From contig CALLXF010000105.1 in the NCBI GenBank assembly GCA_938015805.1, forward strand, positions 1 to 33,975: DNA of 33,975 bases, written 5' to 3'. Numbering within the stretch: the stretch's first letter is position 1; every line of letters starts with the position of its first letter. The notes below the pieces were generated by a model. It was not told the origin of the DNA and searched no databases. It saw only the letters and a list, made by a program, of their open reading frames with translations. Shown one piece after another: positions 25,766-33,840 of this stretch. This DNA comes from an uncultured Saprospiraceae bacterium (lineage in GTDB: Bacteria > Bacteroidota > Bacteroidia > Chitinophagales > Saprospiraceae). The translations under genes were made by a program, and so were the position numbers.

Positions 25766-27385
25766 ATGAAAAGAACTTTCCTCATCATTATTGTTTTTAG
25801 TTTACTTACAGCTCGTGCTACGACTCAGCAGACCATAGGTTTATTTTTAGATACAGATGAATCCTATGATGGTTTTACGCTATTCCCTACTTCCTCTGAT
25901 GAGGTTTTCTTAATCAATAATTGTGGGCAACTGATCCGAAAATGGCAAGTCGGTAATATCGGATTTGGGCCTGCTATGATTTTAGAAAATGGAGATCTAC
26001 TCAAAGCGGTCAGAGCAGAAAATCCTCAATTTTTTGCAGGTGGAGGACAAGGTGTAATGGAGCGATACAACTGGGATAACGAACTCTTATGGAGGTTAGA
26101 ATATCATGATAATTTTAAATTATTTCATCATGATATGTGTGTGCTTCCTAATGGTAATATTATCTTTTTAGCGTGGGAAAGAAAAACTCCAGAAGAATGT
26201 ATCGAAGCAGGAACGGTAGAGGATGTACCTGCCGGATTATGGACTGAGACGATTATAGAAATAAAACCTATAGGAAATAACGGTTACGATATTGTATGGA
26301 GATGGGACGTATGGGATCACCTAATACAAGATACAAATGATAATATTCCTAACTATGGTATCATCGCAGAAAATCCACATCGATTTAATGTAAATATGTT
26401 TACCAACGGAACAGATCCCGACTGGTTACATTTTAATAGCATAGACTATAATGAAGATTTAGATCAAATCATAGTAAGTAGTCGCAGCCTTAATGAGCTT
26501 TTTATTATCGATCATTCTACAAGCATAGAAGAGGCCGCAAGCCAAAGTGGAGGTAATGCTGGTAGAGGTGGTGATATCCTATGGAGATGGGGAAATCCAG
26601 CTAATTATAATCAAGGAACTTTTGTGGATCAGCAACTTTTTGGACAGCACAATGCACAATGGATAAAACCTGGTCTATCAGGAGAAGGTCATGTTCTCGT
26701 TTTTAACAATAACGCTGGTATTCCGGAGAATGAATTTTATTCGACTGTAGTCGAATTAGTACCTCCCCTAACTGATTTTAATTATGAATTATCAGAAAAT
26801 AAATTTTTACCTCTGGCTCCATCCTGGGAATACACAGCTAATCCAGCAAGTACTTTTTACGCACAGCGTATCTCCTCCGCTCAACGACTTCCTAATGGAA
26901 ATACACTCATTAATGAGGGAACGAGAGGACGATTTTTTGAAGTAAATGAAGAGGGTAATAAAATGTGGGAATATGTAAACCCTGTTGGGTTATTTGGACC
27001 AGTGGAACAGTTTAATAATCCCAATGGAATCAGTGTATTTTCGATACATAAATATGATCGAGATTATTCTGGATTTGATAATAATGATATGGGAGCCACA
27101 GACCCGATAGAAATAAATCCTCTAGAGACAGAATGCTTAACGGTTTCCACTATAACTCCGTCTAAACATAATCAGTTTACTATCAGTAATCCTGTCATTA
27201 ATGACATACATATTTTTACCTCATCTACAGAAAAATATGTTTTAGAAATTTATTCCATGCAAGGTATATTACTATCTAAGCACACCAGACAAGGTGATGC
27301 AGTTATCCCTACTTCTGATTTAAACGTAGGAGCATATGTCATAAAAATAAATACCCATGCTCAGATCATAAGCAAAATAAACTAA
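25766..27385 (+). CDS. Secreted arylsulfotransferase (ASST)-family protein with T9SS type A tail
   Basis: 539 residues. Signal peptide residues 1-20 (MKRTFLIIIVFSLLTARATT). The body is a beta-propeller of the ASST/Arylsulfotran_2 kind, with repeated blades such as LFHHDMCVLPNGNIIFLAWE, DILWRWGNPANYN, FGQHNAQWIKPG and RLPNGNTLINEGTRGRFFEV. The histidines in HHD, LHFNSI and GQHNAQ are candidates for the catalytic His of ASST enzymes, which move sulfate between phenolic compounds without PAPS. The C-terminal ~80 residues resemble a divergent T9SS type A domain (HNQFTISNPVINDIHIF, VLEIYSMQGILL). It lies 77 bp after the polyferredoxin gene and its stop is 3 bp from the convergent TrhA gene. Many ASST-like proteins in Bacteroidota have no tested activity. 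Confidence 0.82.
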   Translation: MKRTFLIIIVFSLLTARATTQQTIGLFLDTDESYDGFTLFPTSSDEVFLINNCGQLIRKWQVGNIGFGPAMILENGDLLKAVRAENPQFFAGGGQGVMERYNWDNELLWRLEYHDNFKLFHHDMCVLPNGNIIFLAWERKTPEECIEAGTVEDVPAGLWTETIIEIKPIGNNGYDIVWRWDVWDHLIQDTNDNIPNYGIIAENPHRFNVNMFTNGTDPDWLHFNSIDYNEDLDQIIVSSRSLNELFIIDHSTSIEEAASQSGGNAGRGGDILWRWGNPANYNQGTFVDQQLFGQHNAQWIKPGLSGEGHVLVFNNNAGIPENEFYSTVVELVPPLTDFNYELSENKFLPLAPSWEYTANPASTFYAQRISSAQRLPNGNTLINEGTRGRFFEVNEEGNKMWEYVNPVGLFGPVEQFNNPNGISVFSIHKYDRDYSGFDNNDMGATDPIEINPLETECLTVSTITPSKHNQFTISNPVINDIHIFTSSTEKYVLEIYSMQGILLSKHTRQGDAVIPTSDLNVGAYVIKINTHAQIISKIN

Positions 27386-27388
27386 ATC

Positions 27389-28027
27389 TTATAAATAATA
27401 ATAGACAGCAATAAAATGACTTATCGTACCACCTAGTACAAAGAGGTGGAAAATAAAATGATTATAAGGAATACTCTTAATGGAATATAAAATTGCTCCT
27501 ACCGTATAAATAATTCCTCCCGCTACTAAAAATGTTAATCCCATAGGATCTAGATGATCTATCAGTGTGCTAAATTCGAATACGGCAAGCCAGCCCATAA
27601 CGACATACATGATCGTAGACAATATATCATACCGACCGGTAAAAAACAACTTTAAAATAACACCTGCAATTGCAACTCCCCAGACTGCATAAAACAACCA
27701 AAGACCAGAATAAGGAGCAATAACCAGCAATGTAAAAGGAGTATAAGTTCCAGCGATCAAAATATATATCGACGCATGATCAAAAACCCTCAATCTCTTA
27801 CGCTTATGACTATCGGTTGCACTATGGTAAATCGTAGACGCAGAGTAAAGCAAAATCATACTTACCCCAAAAGTTAAAAAACTAATTGTTCGGTTTAGAT
27901 CCTCAGATCCATTTGACTTTATCAGTAATAATATTGTCCCTATGATACTCAGTAGGATACCTATTGCATGAGATCTGATATTTAGATTCTCCTCTCTTTG
28001 AGAGTACCATTTTATTTCTTTAGTCAC
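27389..28027 (-). CDS. trhA: Hemolysin III / TrhA family (PAQR-like) membrane protein
   Basis: 212 residues with seven hydrophobic helices. The PAQR signature is seen as YSASTIYHSATDSHKRKRLR, FDHASIYILIAGTYTPF (about 81-97) and a C-terminal HFIFHLFVLGGTISHF, supplying the three zinc-binding His and an Asp typical of the superfamily. TrhA in E. coli influences membrane fluidity/energetics; haemolytic activity is not implied by the name. The N-terminus (EIKWYSQREENLNIRSHAIG) matches the family. A near-perfect Bacteroidota promoter lies at 28065-28094 for the minus strand. The gene's stop is only 3 bp from the ASST gene's stop, with no terminator hairpin between them. Confidence 0.92.
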   Translation of the reverse strand: MTKEIKWYSQREENLNIRSHAIGILLSIIGTILLLIKSNGSEDLNRTISFLTFGVSMILLYSASTIYHSATDSHKRKRLRVFDHASIYILIAGTYTPFTLLVIAPYSGLWLFYAVWGVAIAGVILKLFFTGRYDILSTIMYVVMGWLAVFEFSTLIDHLDPMGLTFLVAGGIIYTVGAILYSIKSIPYNHFIFHLFVLGGTISHFIAVYYYL

Positions 28028-28064
28028 CTTATCTATTTTTGATGTCTTTACATTCGACGTAAGT

Positions 28065-28094
28065 CAAAGATACTTCCTATTTGCTGTTTACAAA
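28065..28094 (-). promoter_or_regulatory. Bacteroidota-type promoter for trhA
   Basis: On the minus strand TTTG (28094-28091), an 18-nt spacer, then TATCTTTG (28072-28065), matching TTTG-N17-23-TAnnTTTG. This would give a start of transcription near 28058 and a leader of about 30 nt before ATG at 28027. Confidence 0.6.
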
Positions 28095-28152
28095 GCAGCG
28101 TTTCCGCGTTTACCAGTATCTTAATTATAAGCTCCTTCAAAAAATAAGTCGT

Positions 28153-30852
28153 ATGAAAACTAACTTTATACTCAGCATTTTGCTGACCCTAAGCTCCTAT
28201 ACCATTACTTCTGCACAGTGCGATTTTGCTGGGGATAACTCTGGAAATAGTTGCTCTTCTGCTCTATTTTTATGCGGTAAAATGCTAGACGGTCATACTG
28301 GGGCTTTAGTAGATACGCTTAACACGGATGGACCTTTACCACTCTGCGACGAGGGATCCGCAGCTAATAATATAAAATGGTATCGATTCCTTGTTTGCGA
28401 GCAATATGTAGAATTATTGATCACACCTAGCCTGTGTACAGATGTAAACAGTAATGGAAATATGCTCACCGGTTTACAAGCTGGGATCTATGATGACTGT
28501 AATTATGCAAATCTACTTGCCTGTAGCTCAGATGGAAACACTTCTGCTTTTACCCTTGCTGGAAATCAGTTTACTCCAGGGGAACTCGTGTATTTGTTTT
28601 TAGATGGAAACGGTGGGTCTGTATGTAATTATCAGATAGATATCGTTGCAGGAATAGACACATCAGATATAGATTTTGAAAGCGATTCTTTAGATATGCC
28701 AGAAGACGGAATGGTAATGGGACCTGATACTCTTTGTACAAATAGTACGGGAGTTTATAATTTTAGTTTACCCACATGCATCGGTATGGGAACAATCTCG
28801 GGATGTTTATATAATAATCTCTATGAGCAAAATCTGATCTGTTATGATTGGAAAATAGAGCCAGACACAGGATATGTTTTTATCGGAGATAGCACAGCTG
28901 CGGAAATTACTTTAGAGTGGACAATACCAGGAACCTATGTCGTGGATGTAGAGGTTCATATCGATCCAGCGTTACAAGCTTGCTCTTCCGGTGTTTTTGA
29001 ATGTGGTCAACTGTTACCCCTACCCGTCATAGTCATTCCTCCCGAGTATATTAATCTTCCCACAATATATGTTTGCAGAGGGGAAACTTATCAGTACTGC
29101 GGAGAAATATATACAAATGATGTAACGGCTTACTGCGAGATAGACAGTTGTACCTTTGAGGTCCAGCCCATTATTTTTCTGGATCCTGTATATAATTTTA
29201 TAGGCACCCATTTTACGTGCTCTGGATCTGATTGCTTTTATCTAAACGGTGTCGAGTATTGTAATCCCGGTTACTACTCTATACAAAACCAAAATACACA
29301 ATGCGAGGAATATGATGAATTTGAAATTATAGATCTCCTAGATGTAAGTTTAAATGTTATCTCTAGTAATGATATTAATTGTGTAGATCAGTATTCATCA
29401 CTTACAAGTAATATGAATATAGATCTCCAAAATTTCCAAGGAGAGATAATTTATACTTGGACGGATGATTATGGTAACCAAATCGGAAATAGCAGTTCCA
29501 TAGTTGTAAACATAGGAGGTAACTATAACTGTTATATATCTTTTCCAGAGTACGATCACTTGTGCAGTCTACAATCTTCTGCATATATAAGTCAAGACAT
29601 TGAGGAAGTTATAGCAACATTAGATTATGATGATATAAATTGTGAGAGTTCTTTTAGTACTATCAACTATATCGCAAATAAAAATATAATAGCACATCAG
29701 TGGGAAGGAGAAAATGGATTCTACTCCACCAGTGCAAATCCCACGATTACAGCAGGAGGTATTTACCAAGTTATACTTACCGCAGATAATGGATGCGAGT
29801 ACATAGAAGAATTTATTGTAGAAGAATATATCTCCCCTCCTATTTGCTCCTTAGGTAATACGGATTACTGGAAGTGCGATACAGAAACGATGCTAATCAG
29901 AGTGGATACACCTTCTAACGATATGATAGTAGAATGGCAAACTAATAATGGTAATATCACAGGGGAAAGTCCTAGTCAAATAGAAATAAGCCAACCGGGT
30001 ACATATACCGTTAGTATTACAGACCCCACTAATTTTTGCACGACTATTTTAACGACTACTATTGTTAATGATCCGGAAATGTTTACTGATTTTACCTTAA
30101 GTGTTACACCCGTATTTTGTTATGGAGGTGATGATGGAAATATCTCTATAGGTAATATTACAGGAGGAGTTCCCCCTTTTACGACTTACGTAAATGGCAT
30201 AGTTAGCCAAGAATTATTTTTTGATCAATTAGTACCTGGAACATATGAAGTAATTTTAACTGATGCCGAAGGATGTGAAATAACAAAAACAATTGATGTT
30301 GTAGAATATCCAGAAAACATTATTACCTCTACTCTCGAGGCTGATGTAATCTATGACACTGACCAAGTTTTAAGTGTTACCATCTCTGAGCATACACAAA
30401 TCGCTTCTATAATCTGGACTGATACAAATGAAACTGTACTAGGAGAAGGTACTGATATCACGGTACACTTATTAGAAGATACTAATATTACCATTACTGC
30501 AATAGATATATATAACTGTAAAGTTAGTGTTGATATATTTGTTAAAATTAGTCTAGCAGATAACGTCTACATCCCTAATATCTTCTCACCAAATGAAGAT
30601 GGTGTAAATGATTATTTTACAATTTATTCTGTTCATTCCCCAGGCAAAATAGTGGATTTACATATTTATGATCGATGGGGTAATATGGTTTTCTTTGCTG
30701 AGGGATCAGATATAAATAATGAAGAAAAAGGATGGAACGGAACCTTAAATGGAAAGCCTCTACCTAGTGCCATCTACGTCTATAGAGCTACGATAAATAA
30801 TGGCAACGGTAGTCTAAAAAACATCCATGGTTCTGTAACCCTAGTGAGATAA
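28153..30852 (+). CDS. T9SS type B sorting-domain surface protein (Ig-like/PKD/SprB-type repeats)
   Basis: The frame opens earlier with a TTG at 28081, but I place the start at ATG 28153 because the following 22 residues (MKTNFILSILLTLSSYTITSAQ) are a clean signal peptide. This gives 899 residues. An N-terminal Cys-rich jellyroll-like module (about 25-165, with IKWYRFLVCEQYVELLI) resembles those of the 707-residue protein. It is followed by a PKD/Ig-like unit, several Cys-paired Ig-like modules, an SprB-like unit (about 660-735, with GGDDGNISIGNITGG), a further beta unit, and the type B C-terminal domain (about 800-899: PNIFSPNEDGVNDYF, IYDRWGNMVFFAEG). Export by T9SS with surface attachment follows from the tail. 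A terminator lies about 45 bp downstream; the gene appears monocistronic. Confidence 0.9.
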   Translation: MKTNFILSILLTLSSYTITSAQCDFAGDNSGNSCSSALFLCGKMLDGHTGALVDTLNTDGPLPLCDEGSAANNIKWYRFLVCEQYVELLITPSLCTDVNSNGNMLTGLQAGIYDDCNYANLLACSSDGNTSAFTLAGNQFTPGELVYLFLDGNGGSVCNYQIDIVAGIDTSDIDFESDSLDMPEDGMVMGPDTLCTNSTGVYNFSLPTCIGMGTISGCLYNNLYEQNLICYDWKIEPDTGYVFIGDSTAAEITLEWTIPGTYVVDVEVHIDPALQACSSGVFECGQLLPLPVIVIPPEYINLPTIYVCRGETYQYCGEIYTNDVTAYCEIDSCTFEVQPIIFLDPVYNFIGTHFTCSGSDCFYLNGVEYCNPGYYSIQNQNTQCEEYDEFEIIDLLDVSLNVISSNDINCVDQYSSLTSNMNIDLQNFQGEIIYTWTDDYGNQIGNSSSIVVNIGGNYNCYISFPEYDHLCSLQSSAYISQDIEEVIATLDYDDINCESSFSTINYIANKNIIAHQWEGENGFYSTSANPTITAGGIYQVILTADNGCEYIEEFIVEEYISPPICSLGNTDYWKCDTETMLIRVDTPSNDMIVEWQTNNGNITGESPSQIEISQPGTYTVSITDPTNFCTTILTTTIVNDPEMFTDFTLSVTPVFCYGGDDGNISIGNITGGVPPFTTYVNGIVSQELFFDQLVPGTYEVILTDAEGCEITKTIDVVEYPENIITSTLEADVIYDTDQVLSVTISEHTQIASIIWTDTNETVLGEGTDITVHLLEDTNITITAIDIYNCKVSVDIFVKISLADNVYIPNIFSPNEDGVNDYFTIYSVHSPGKIVDLHIYDRWGNMVFFAEGSDINNEEKGWNGTLNGKPLPSAIYVYRATINNGNGSLKNIHGSVTLVR

Positions 30853-30896
30853 AACTTTAGTGACTGCTAGGAGTAATCCTTGCATGAATTAGTGCG

Positions 30897-30922
30897 AGCC
30901 ATAGGGAGACCTATGGCTTTTC
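30897..30922 (+). terminator. Intrinsic terminator of the T9SS type B gene
   Basis: Perfect 9-bp stem (AGCCATAGG at 30897-30905, CCTATGGCT at 30910-30918) with a GAGA tetraloop, followed by TTTCT. It lies 45 bp past the stop at 30852. Confidence 0.8.
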
Positions 30923-31010
30923 TAGTTGATTAAACAATCAATTAGCTAAGGATAGTTTAAAAGCAAATTTTTACTAATCTTAGAGGTAGTAAAATAAATA
31001 AAGGCTTTCC

Positions 31011-31871
31011 ATGAAAGAAAATACAGCAATCTTATTAATGCACTGTCCAGAGCAAATAGGTATCATCGATGCAGTTACAGATTTTTTATCTGATAATAAC
31101 GCCGAGACTATAAAAATGCAGCAACATGTAGATTATGTAGAAAATCATTTTTACATGAGAGTGGAGTGGAAGACCGATAATTTTAATATCCCTATAGAAA
31201 AGATAGGCGAGTTTTTTGGAACGTTGATCGCTAAGAAGTTCCAGATGAAATGGAGTATCGAATTCCATGATCGTGTCCCTCGTATGGCTATAATGGTTTC
31301 TAAATATGCACATTGTATTTATGATTTATTATCTCGATATGATTCTGGCGAATGGCAAGTAGAAATTCCGCTGATCATCAGCAATCACGAAAAATTTAGA
31401 CCACTCGCGGAAAAATTTAATATCCCATATCACTGTCTACCTATCACCAAGGAAAATAAAGCGATACAAGAAGCAGCTGAGCTAAAATTACTAAAGGAAC
31501 ATAAAGTAGACCTGATCGTTCTTGCTAGATATATGCAAGTACTCACAGATGATTTTATCGCTCACTATCCTAATAAAATCATCAATATACATCACTCAAG
31601 TCTTCCTGCTTTTGCTGGAGCTAATCCTTACAAAGCAGCGTACAATAGAGGGGTAAAATTCCTAGGAGCTACCGCTCATTATGTCACTGCTGACCTAGAT
31701 GAAGGACCGATCATCTCACAAGAAGTAATTCCTATTTCTCATCGAGATTCTTTATCAGATCTTAAACGTAAAGGAAAGGATATAGAAAAAGTAGTATTAG
31801 CTAAAGCTGTTTGGTCACACATCAACTTTAATGTCCTTAGTTATAAAAATAAAACTGTGGTTTTTGATTAA
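31011..31871 (+). CDS. purU: Formyltetrahydrofolate deformylase
   Basis: 286 residues. The N-terminal ACT domain (about 4-80) begins with AILLMHCPEQIGIIDAVTDF. The C-terminal formyltransferase-fold domain (about 90-286) has the catalytic triad pattern N-x-H...D: Asn192 and His194 in NIHHSSLPAFAGANPY and Asp230 in DLDEGPI. The enzyme hydrolyses 10-formyl-THF to THF and formate, balancing one-carbon units for PurT-type purine synthesis and relieving methionine/glycine imbalance. It probably has its own promoter between the 30897 terminator and 31011. It is convergent with the small lipoprotein gene. No clear hairpin separates the two in the 113-bp gap. purS, another purine-pathway gene, is 23 kb away, so there is no clustering. 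Confidence 0.94.
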   Translation: MKENTAILLMHCPEQIGIIDAVTDFLSDNNAETIKMQQHVDYVENHFYMRVEWKTDNFNIPIEKIGEFFGTLIAKKFQMKWSIEFHDRVPRMAIMVSKYAHCIYDLLSRYDSGEWQVEIPLIISNHEKFRPLAEKFNIPYHCLPITKENKAIQEAAELKLLKEHKVDLIVLARYMQVLTDDFIAHYPNKIINIHHSSLPAFAGANPYKAAYNRGVKFLGATAHYVTADLDEGPIISQEVIPISHRDSLSDLKRKGKDIEKVVLAKAVWSHINFNVLSYKNKTVVFD

Positions 31872-31984
31872 GATATTCTTTGTGGTAATATTCTAGTTTG
31901 TGAATATGCAAACACAAATTCTTCCCCTTGAATTAATATTTTTTCTCATTGCAATTTTATGCTTAAAAAACTTCCCTTGGGACA

Positions 31985-32578
31985 TCATCGGACCTCATAG
32001 ATCATTTTGCCAATAGTAAGTGTAATACTATCGTTAGGCGTTAAATTAGAATTCTGAATAATCGTACTAACAACATCTAAATTATCTTCCTCTCTCTTAA
32101 ACGAGAATGTCGGTACAATAGGAAAACCTGGTAAGCTCACACGATGTAGTCCGACTAGCTGAAAATACAGTATAAATTGATCGTCAGTTAACTCCGTTAT
32201 AAATAATTGTTCTAATTCTGTAAGAGGGTTAGCATTTATGTCATGACTCATCATCGTTTCTTTTATCACATTATCTATCGATCTTCTCGTGATCGAAGAC
32301 GTCTCGCTAATAAGCTCTACTGATTCTATATGGCCTATTTCTCTGAGTAACTCTAGTAAATCGCCATTTTCTATTTCACTTTCAAATTTATCTTTAACCG
32401 TAGAAGGATTAGATTCCTCTATTGCATTACTTAGATCGTTTAAAAAATAAAATGAAGTAGATTCTAATTCCATTCTATCATAATGATAAAGTTTAGGAAA
32501 CTGTTGATCACCTACATTATCACCACAGGAAAAAAAGACAAATACACAAACAAAAAAATAACTACATATTCTATTCAT
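31985..32578 (-). CDS. Small lipoprotein, unrecognised
   Basis: I place the start at ATG 32578, where MNRICSYFFVCVFVFFSCGD is a complete lipoprotein signal with lipobox FFSC; this gives 197 residues and a 19-bp gap after the dinB stop. Two upstream in-frame ATGs (32605 and 32623) would overlap the dinB end and add a hydrophilic leader. The mature part is acidic and mostly helical (about 30-140), then beta-rich (VSLPGFPIVPTFSFKR), without a domain I recognise. Same strand and close spacing suggest cotranscription with dinB. Outer- or inner-membrane anchoring is not decided by the sequence I can see (residue after Cys is Gly). Confidence 0.7.
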   Translation of the reverse strand: MNRICSYFFVCVFVFFSCGDNVGDQQFPKLYHYDRMELESTSFYFLNDLSNAIEESNPSTVKDKFESEIENGDLLELLREIGHIESVELISETSSITRRSIDNVIKETMMSHDINANPLTELEQLFITELTDDQFILYFQLVGLHRVSLPGFPIVPTFSFKREEDNLDVVSTIIQNSNLTPNDSITLTIGKMIYEVR

Positions 32579-32597
32579 ATTCCAATAATAATTGTTT

Positions 32598-33695
32598 TTA
32601 GTCATTATTTTCCTCCCATTCAAAACTAAGTTGATAACTTGATAGCTCGTCTAATTCTTTTTCTAGATTACTAGCGGTAAGCCCTATCAATCTGATCGAT
32701 TTAAAAGTATCTTTATTTTGCTCTAGTAATGTTATAGCTGTAGTTCTTATTTCTTCTTTGTTACGAATAAAAAAATCTTTAGTTATACTTCTAGTAATAA
32801 TTTGAAAATCACTACTTTTTAGTTTGAGTGTAATCGTCCGCCCAAAATTATCTGCTTTTAATAACCGCTCATAAAACGTATCAATGATACGGAAAAGCAC
32901 TGGTAAGATCTGATCTATACCTTCTAGATTGGTTTCTAATGTTCTTTCTACAGCTAGCGATTTTCTAACACGGTTAGGATTTACTGGACGGTTATCGATT
33001 CCTCTTACGAGATAATAAAAATGTCGTCCTATTTTACCAAATTTTTGGGCTAAGTCCAACTGAGAATATTGTTTTATATCTGCCCCTGTAAAAATGCCCA
33101 TCCGCTCCATCTTGTTAGCAGTAACCTTACCAACCCCAAAAAAATCTTTCACCTCTAGAGTCTCTAAAAATGATTTTGCTCGCTGCGGAGTAATAACAGT
33201 TAGTCCGTTTGGTTTTTTTACATCTGATGCAATCTTAGCCAAAAATTTACAATAGGAAACTCCTGCAGAACAAGTAAGCTCTGTCTCCTCTTTTACTCGG
33301 CTCATAATTTGCTGAGCTACTTCCATTCCGTACTGGATATCCTTTTTGTTACATGTAACGTCTAAAAAAGCCTCATCAAGAGATAAAGGTTCGATCAGAT
33401 CTGTGTACTCAGAGAAAATCTCTCTTATCTTTTGAGAAACTCGTTTGTAAGCATCGAATCTAGGTTTTACAAAAATAATATTCGGGCAAAGCTGTTTTGC
33501 CTTCCAGCCAGGCATTGCTGAACGTACTCCAAATTTTCTAGCTTCATAACTGGCGGTAGTAGTCACACCTCTATTTTCTCCGCCACCGACAGCTATAGGT
33601 TTACCCTTAAGATCTGGATTATCCCTTTGCTCTACAGATGCATAAAAAGCATCCATGTCTATATGTACTATTTTCCTAGAGTAATCTGGAATCAT
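32598..33695 (-). CDS. dinB: DNA polymerase IV (Y-family translesion polymerase)
   Basis: 365 residues. Y-family palm and finger motifs are IVHIDMDAFYASVEQRDNP (Asp13), VTTTASYEARKFGVRSAMP (the fingers region that contacts the incoming nucleotide), and EPLSLDEAFLDVT with catalytic Asp107 and Glu108. CSAGVSYCKFLAKIASD and the helix-hairpin-helix thumb GVGKVTANKM follow. The little-finger domain ends near residue 350. A short acidic C-terminus (SFEWEENND) replaces a canonical clamp-binding QLxLF, with YQLSF near residue 356 as a possible degenerate version. It performs error-prone bypass synthesis. A candidate promoter with one mismatch lies at 33743-33775. No SOS box of a known type is recognised. 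Confidence 0.95.
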   Translation of the reverse strand: MIPDYSRKIVHIDMDAFYASVEQRDNPDLKGKPIAVGGGENRGVTTTASYEARKFGVRSAMPGWKAKQLCPNIIFVKPRFDAYKRVSQKIREIFSEYTDLIEPLSLDEAFLDVTCNKKDIQYGMEVAQQIMSRVKEETELTCSAGVSYCKFLAKIASDVKKPNGLTVITPQRAKSFLETLEVKDFFGVGKVTANKMERMGIFTGADIKQYSQLDLAQKFGKIGRHFYYLVRGIDNRPVNPNRVRKSLAVERTLETNLEGIDQILPVLFRIIDTFYERLLKADNFGRTITLKLKSSDFQIITRSITKDFFIRNKEEIRTTAITLLEQNKDTFKSIRLIGLTASNLEKELDELSSYQLSFEWEENND

Positions 33696-33742
33696 GATTT
33701 ATAAAAGTATAAATAAATACATCTGATTCCAATGACAAACTG

Positions 33743-33775
33743 CAAATAGAAACCAAGAATACTTTACTAGACAAA
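33743..33775 (-). promoter_or_regulatory. Candidate dinB promoter
   Basis: Minus strand: TTTG (33775-33772), 21-nt spacer, TCTATTTG (33750-33743). It differs from TAnnTTTG at one position and lies about 48 bp upstream of the dinB start at 33695. Confidence 0.35.
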
Positions 33776-33840
33776 ACATATAAGATTTACTATACCCTCA
33801 AAATCACAAGACTTATCAAAAACAGTAACTAAACAAAAAA

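Noticed and set aside
28081-28152. N-terminal extension of the second T9SS type B protein from a TTG
   Set aside because: The 24 extra residues are basic and would sit ahead of a clean signal peptide at ATG 28153. They also overlap the trhA promoter region.
31872-31984. Terminator between purU and the small lipoprotein gene
   Set aside because: Only a 6-bp TTTGTG/CACAAA pairing without a T run is visible; too weak to call.
32579-32623. Upstream ATG starts for the small lipoprotein
   Set aside because: They overlap the end of dinB and add a hydrophilic leader before a complete lipoprotein signal starting at 32578.
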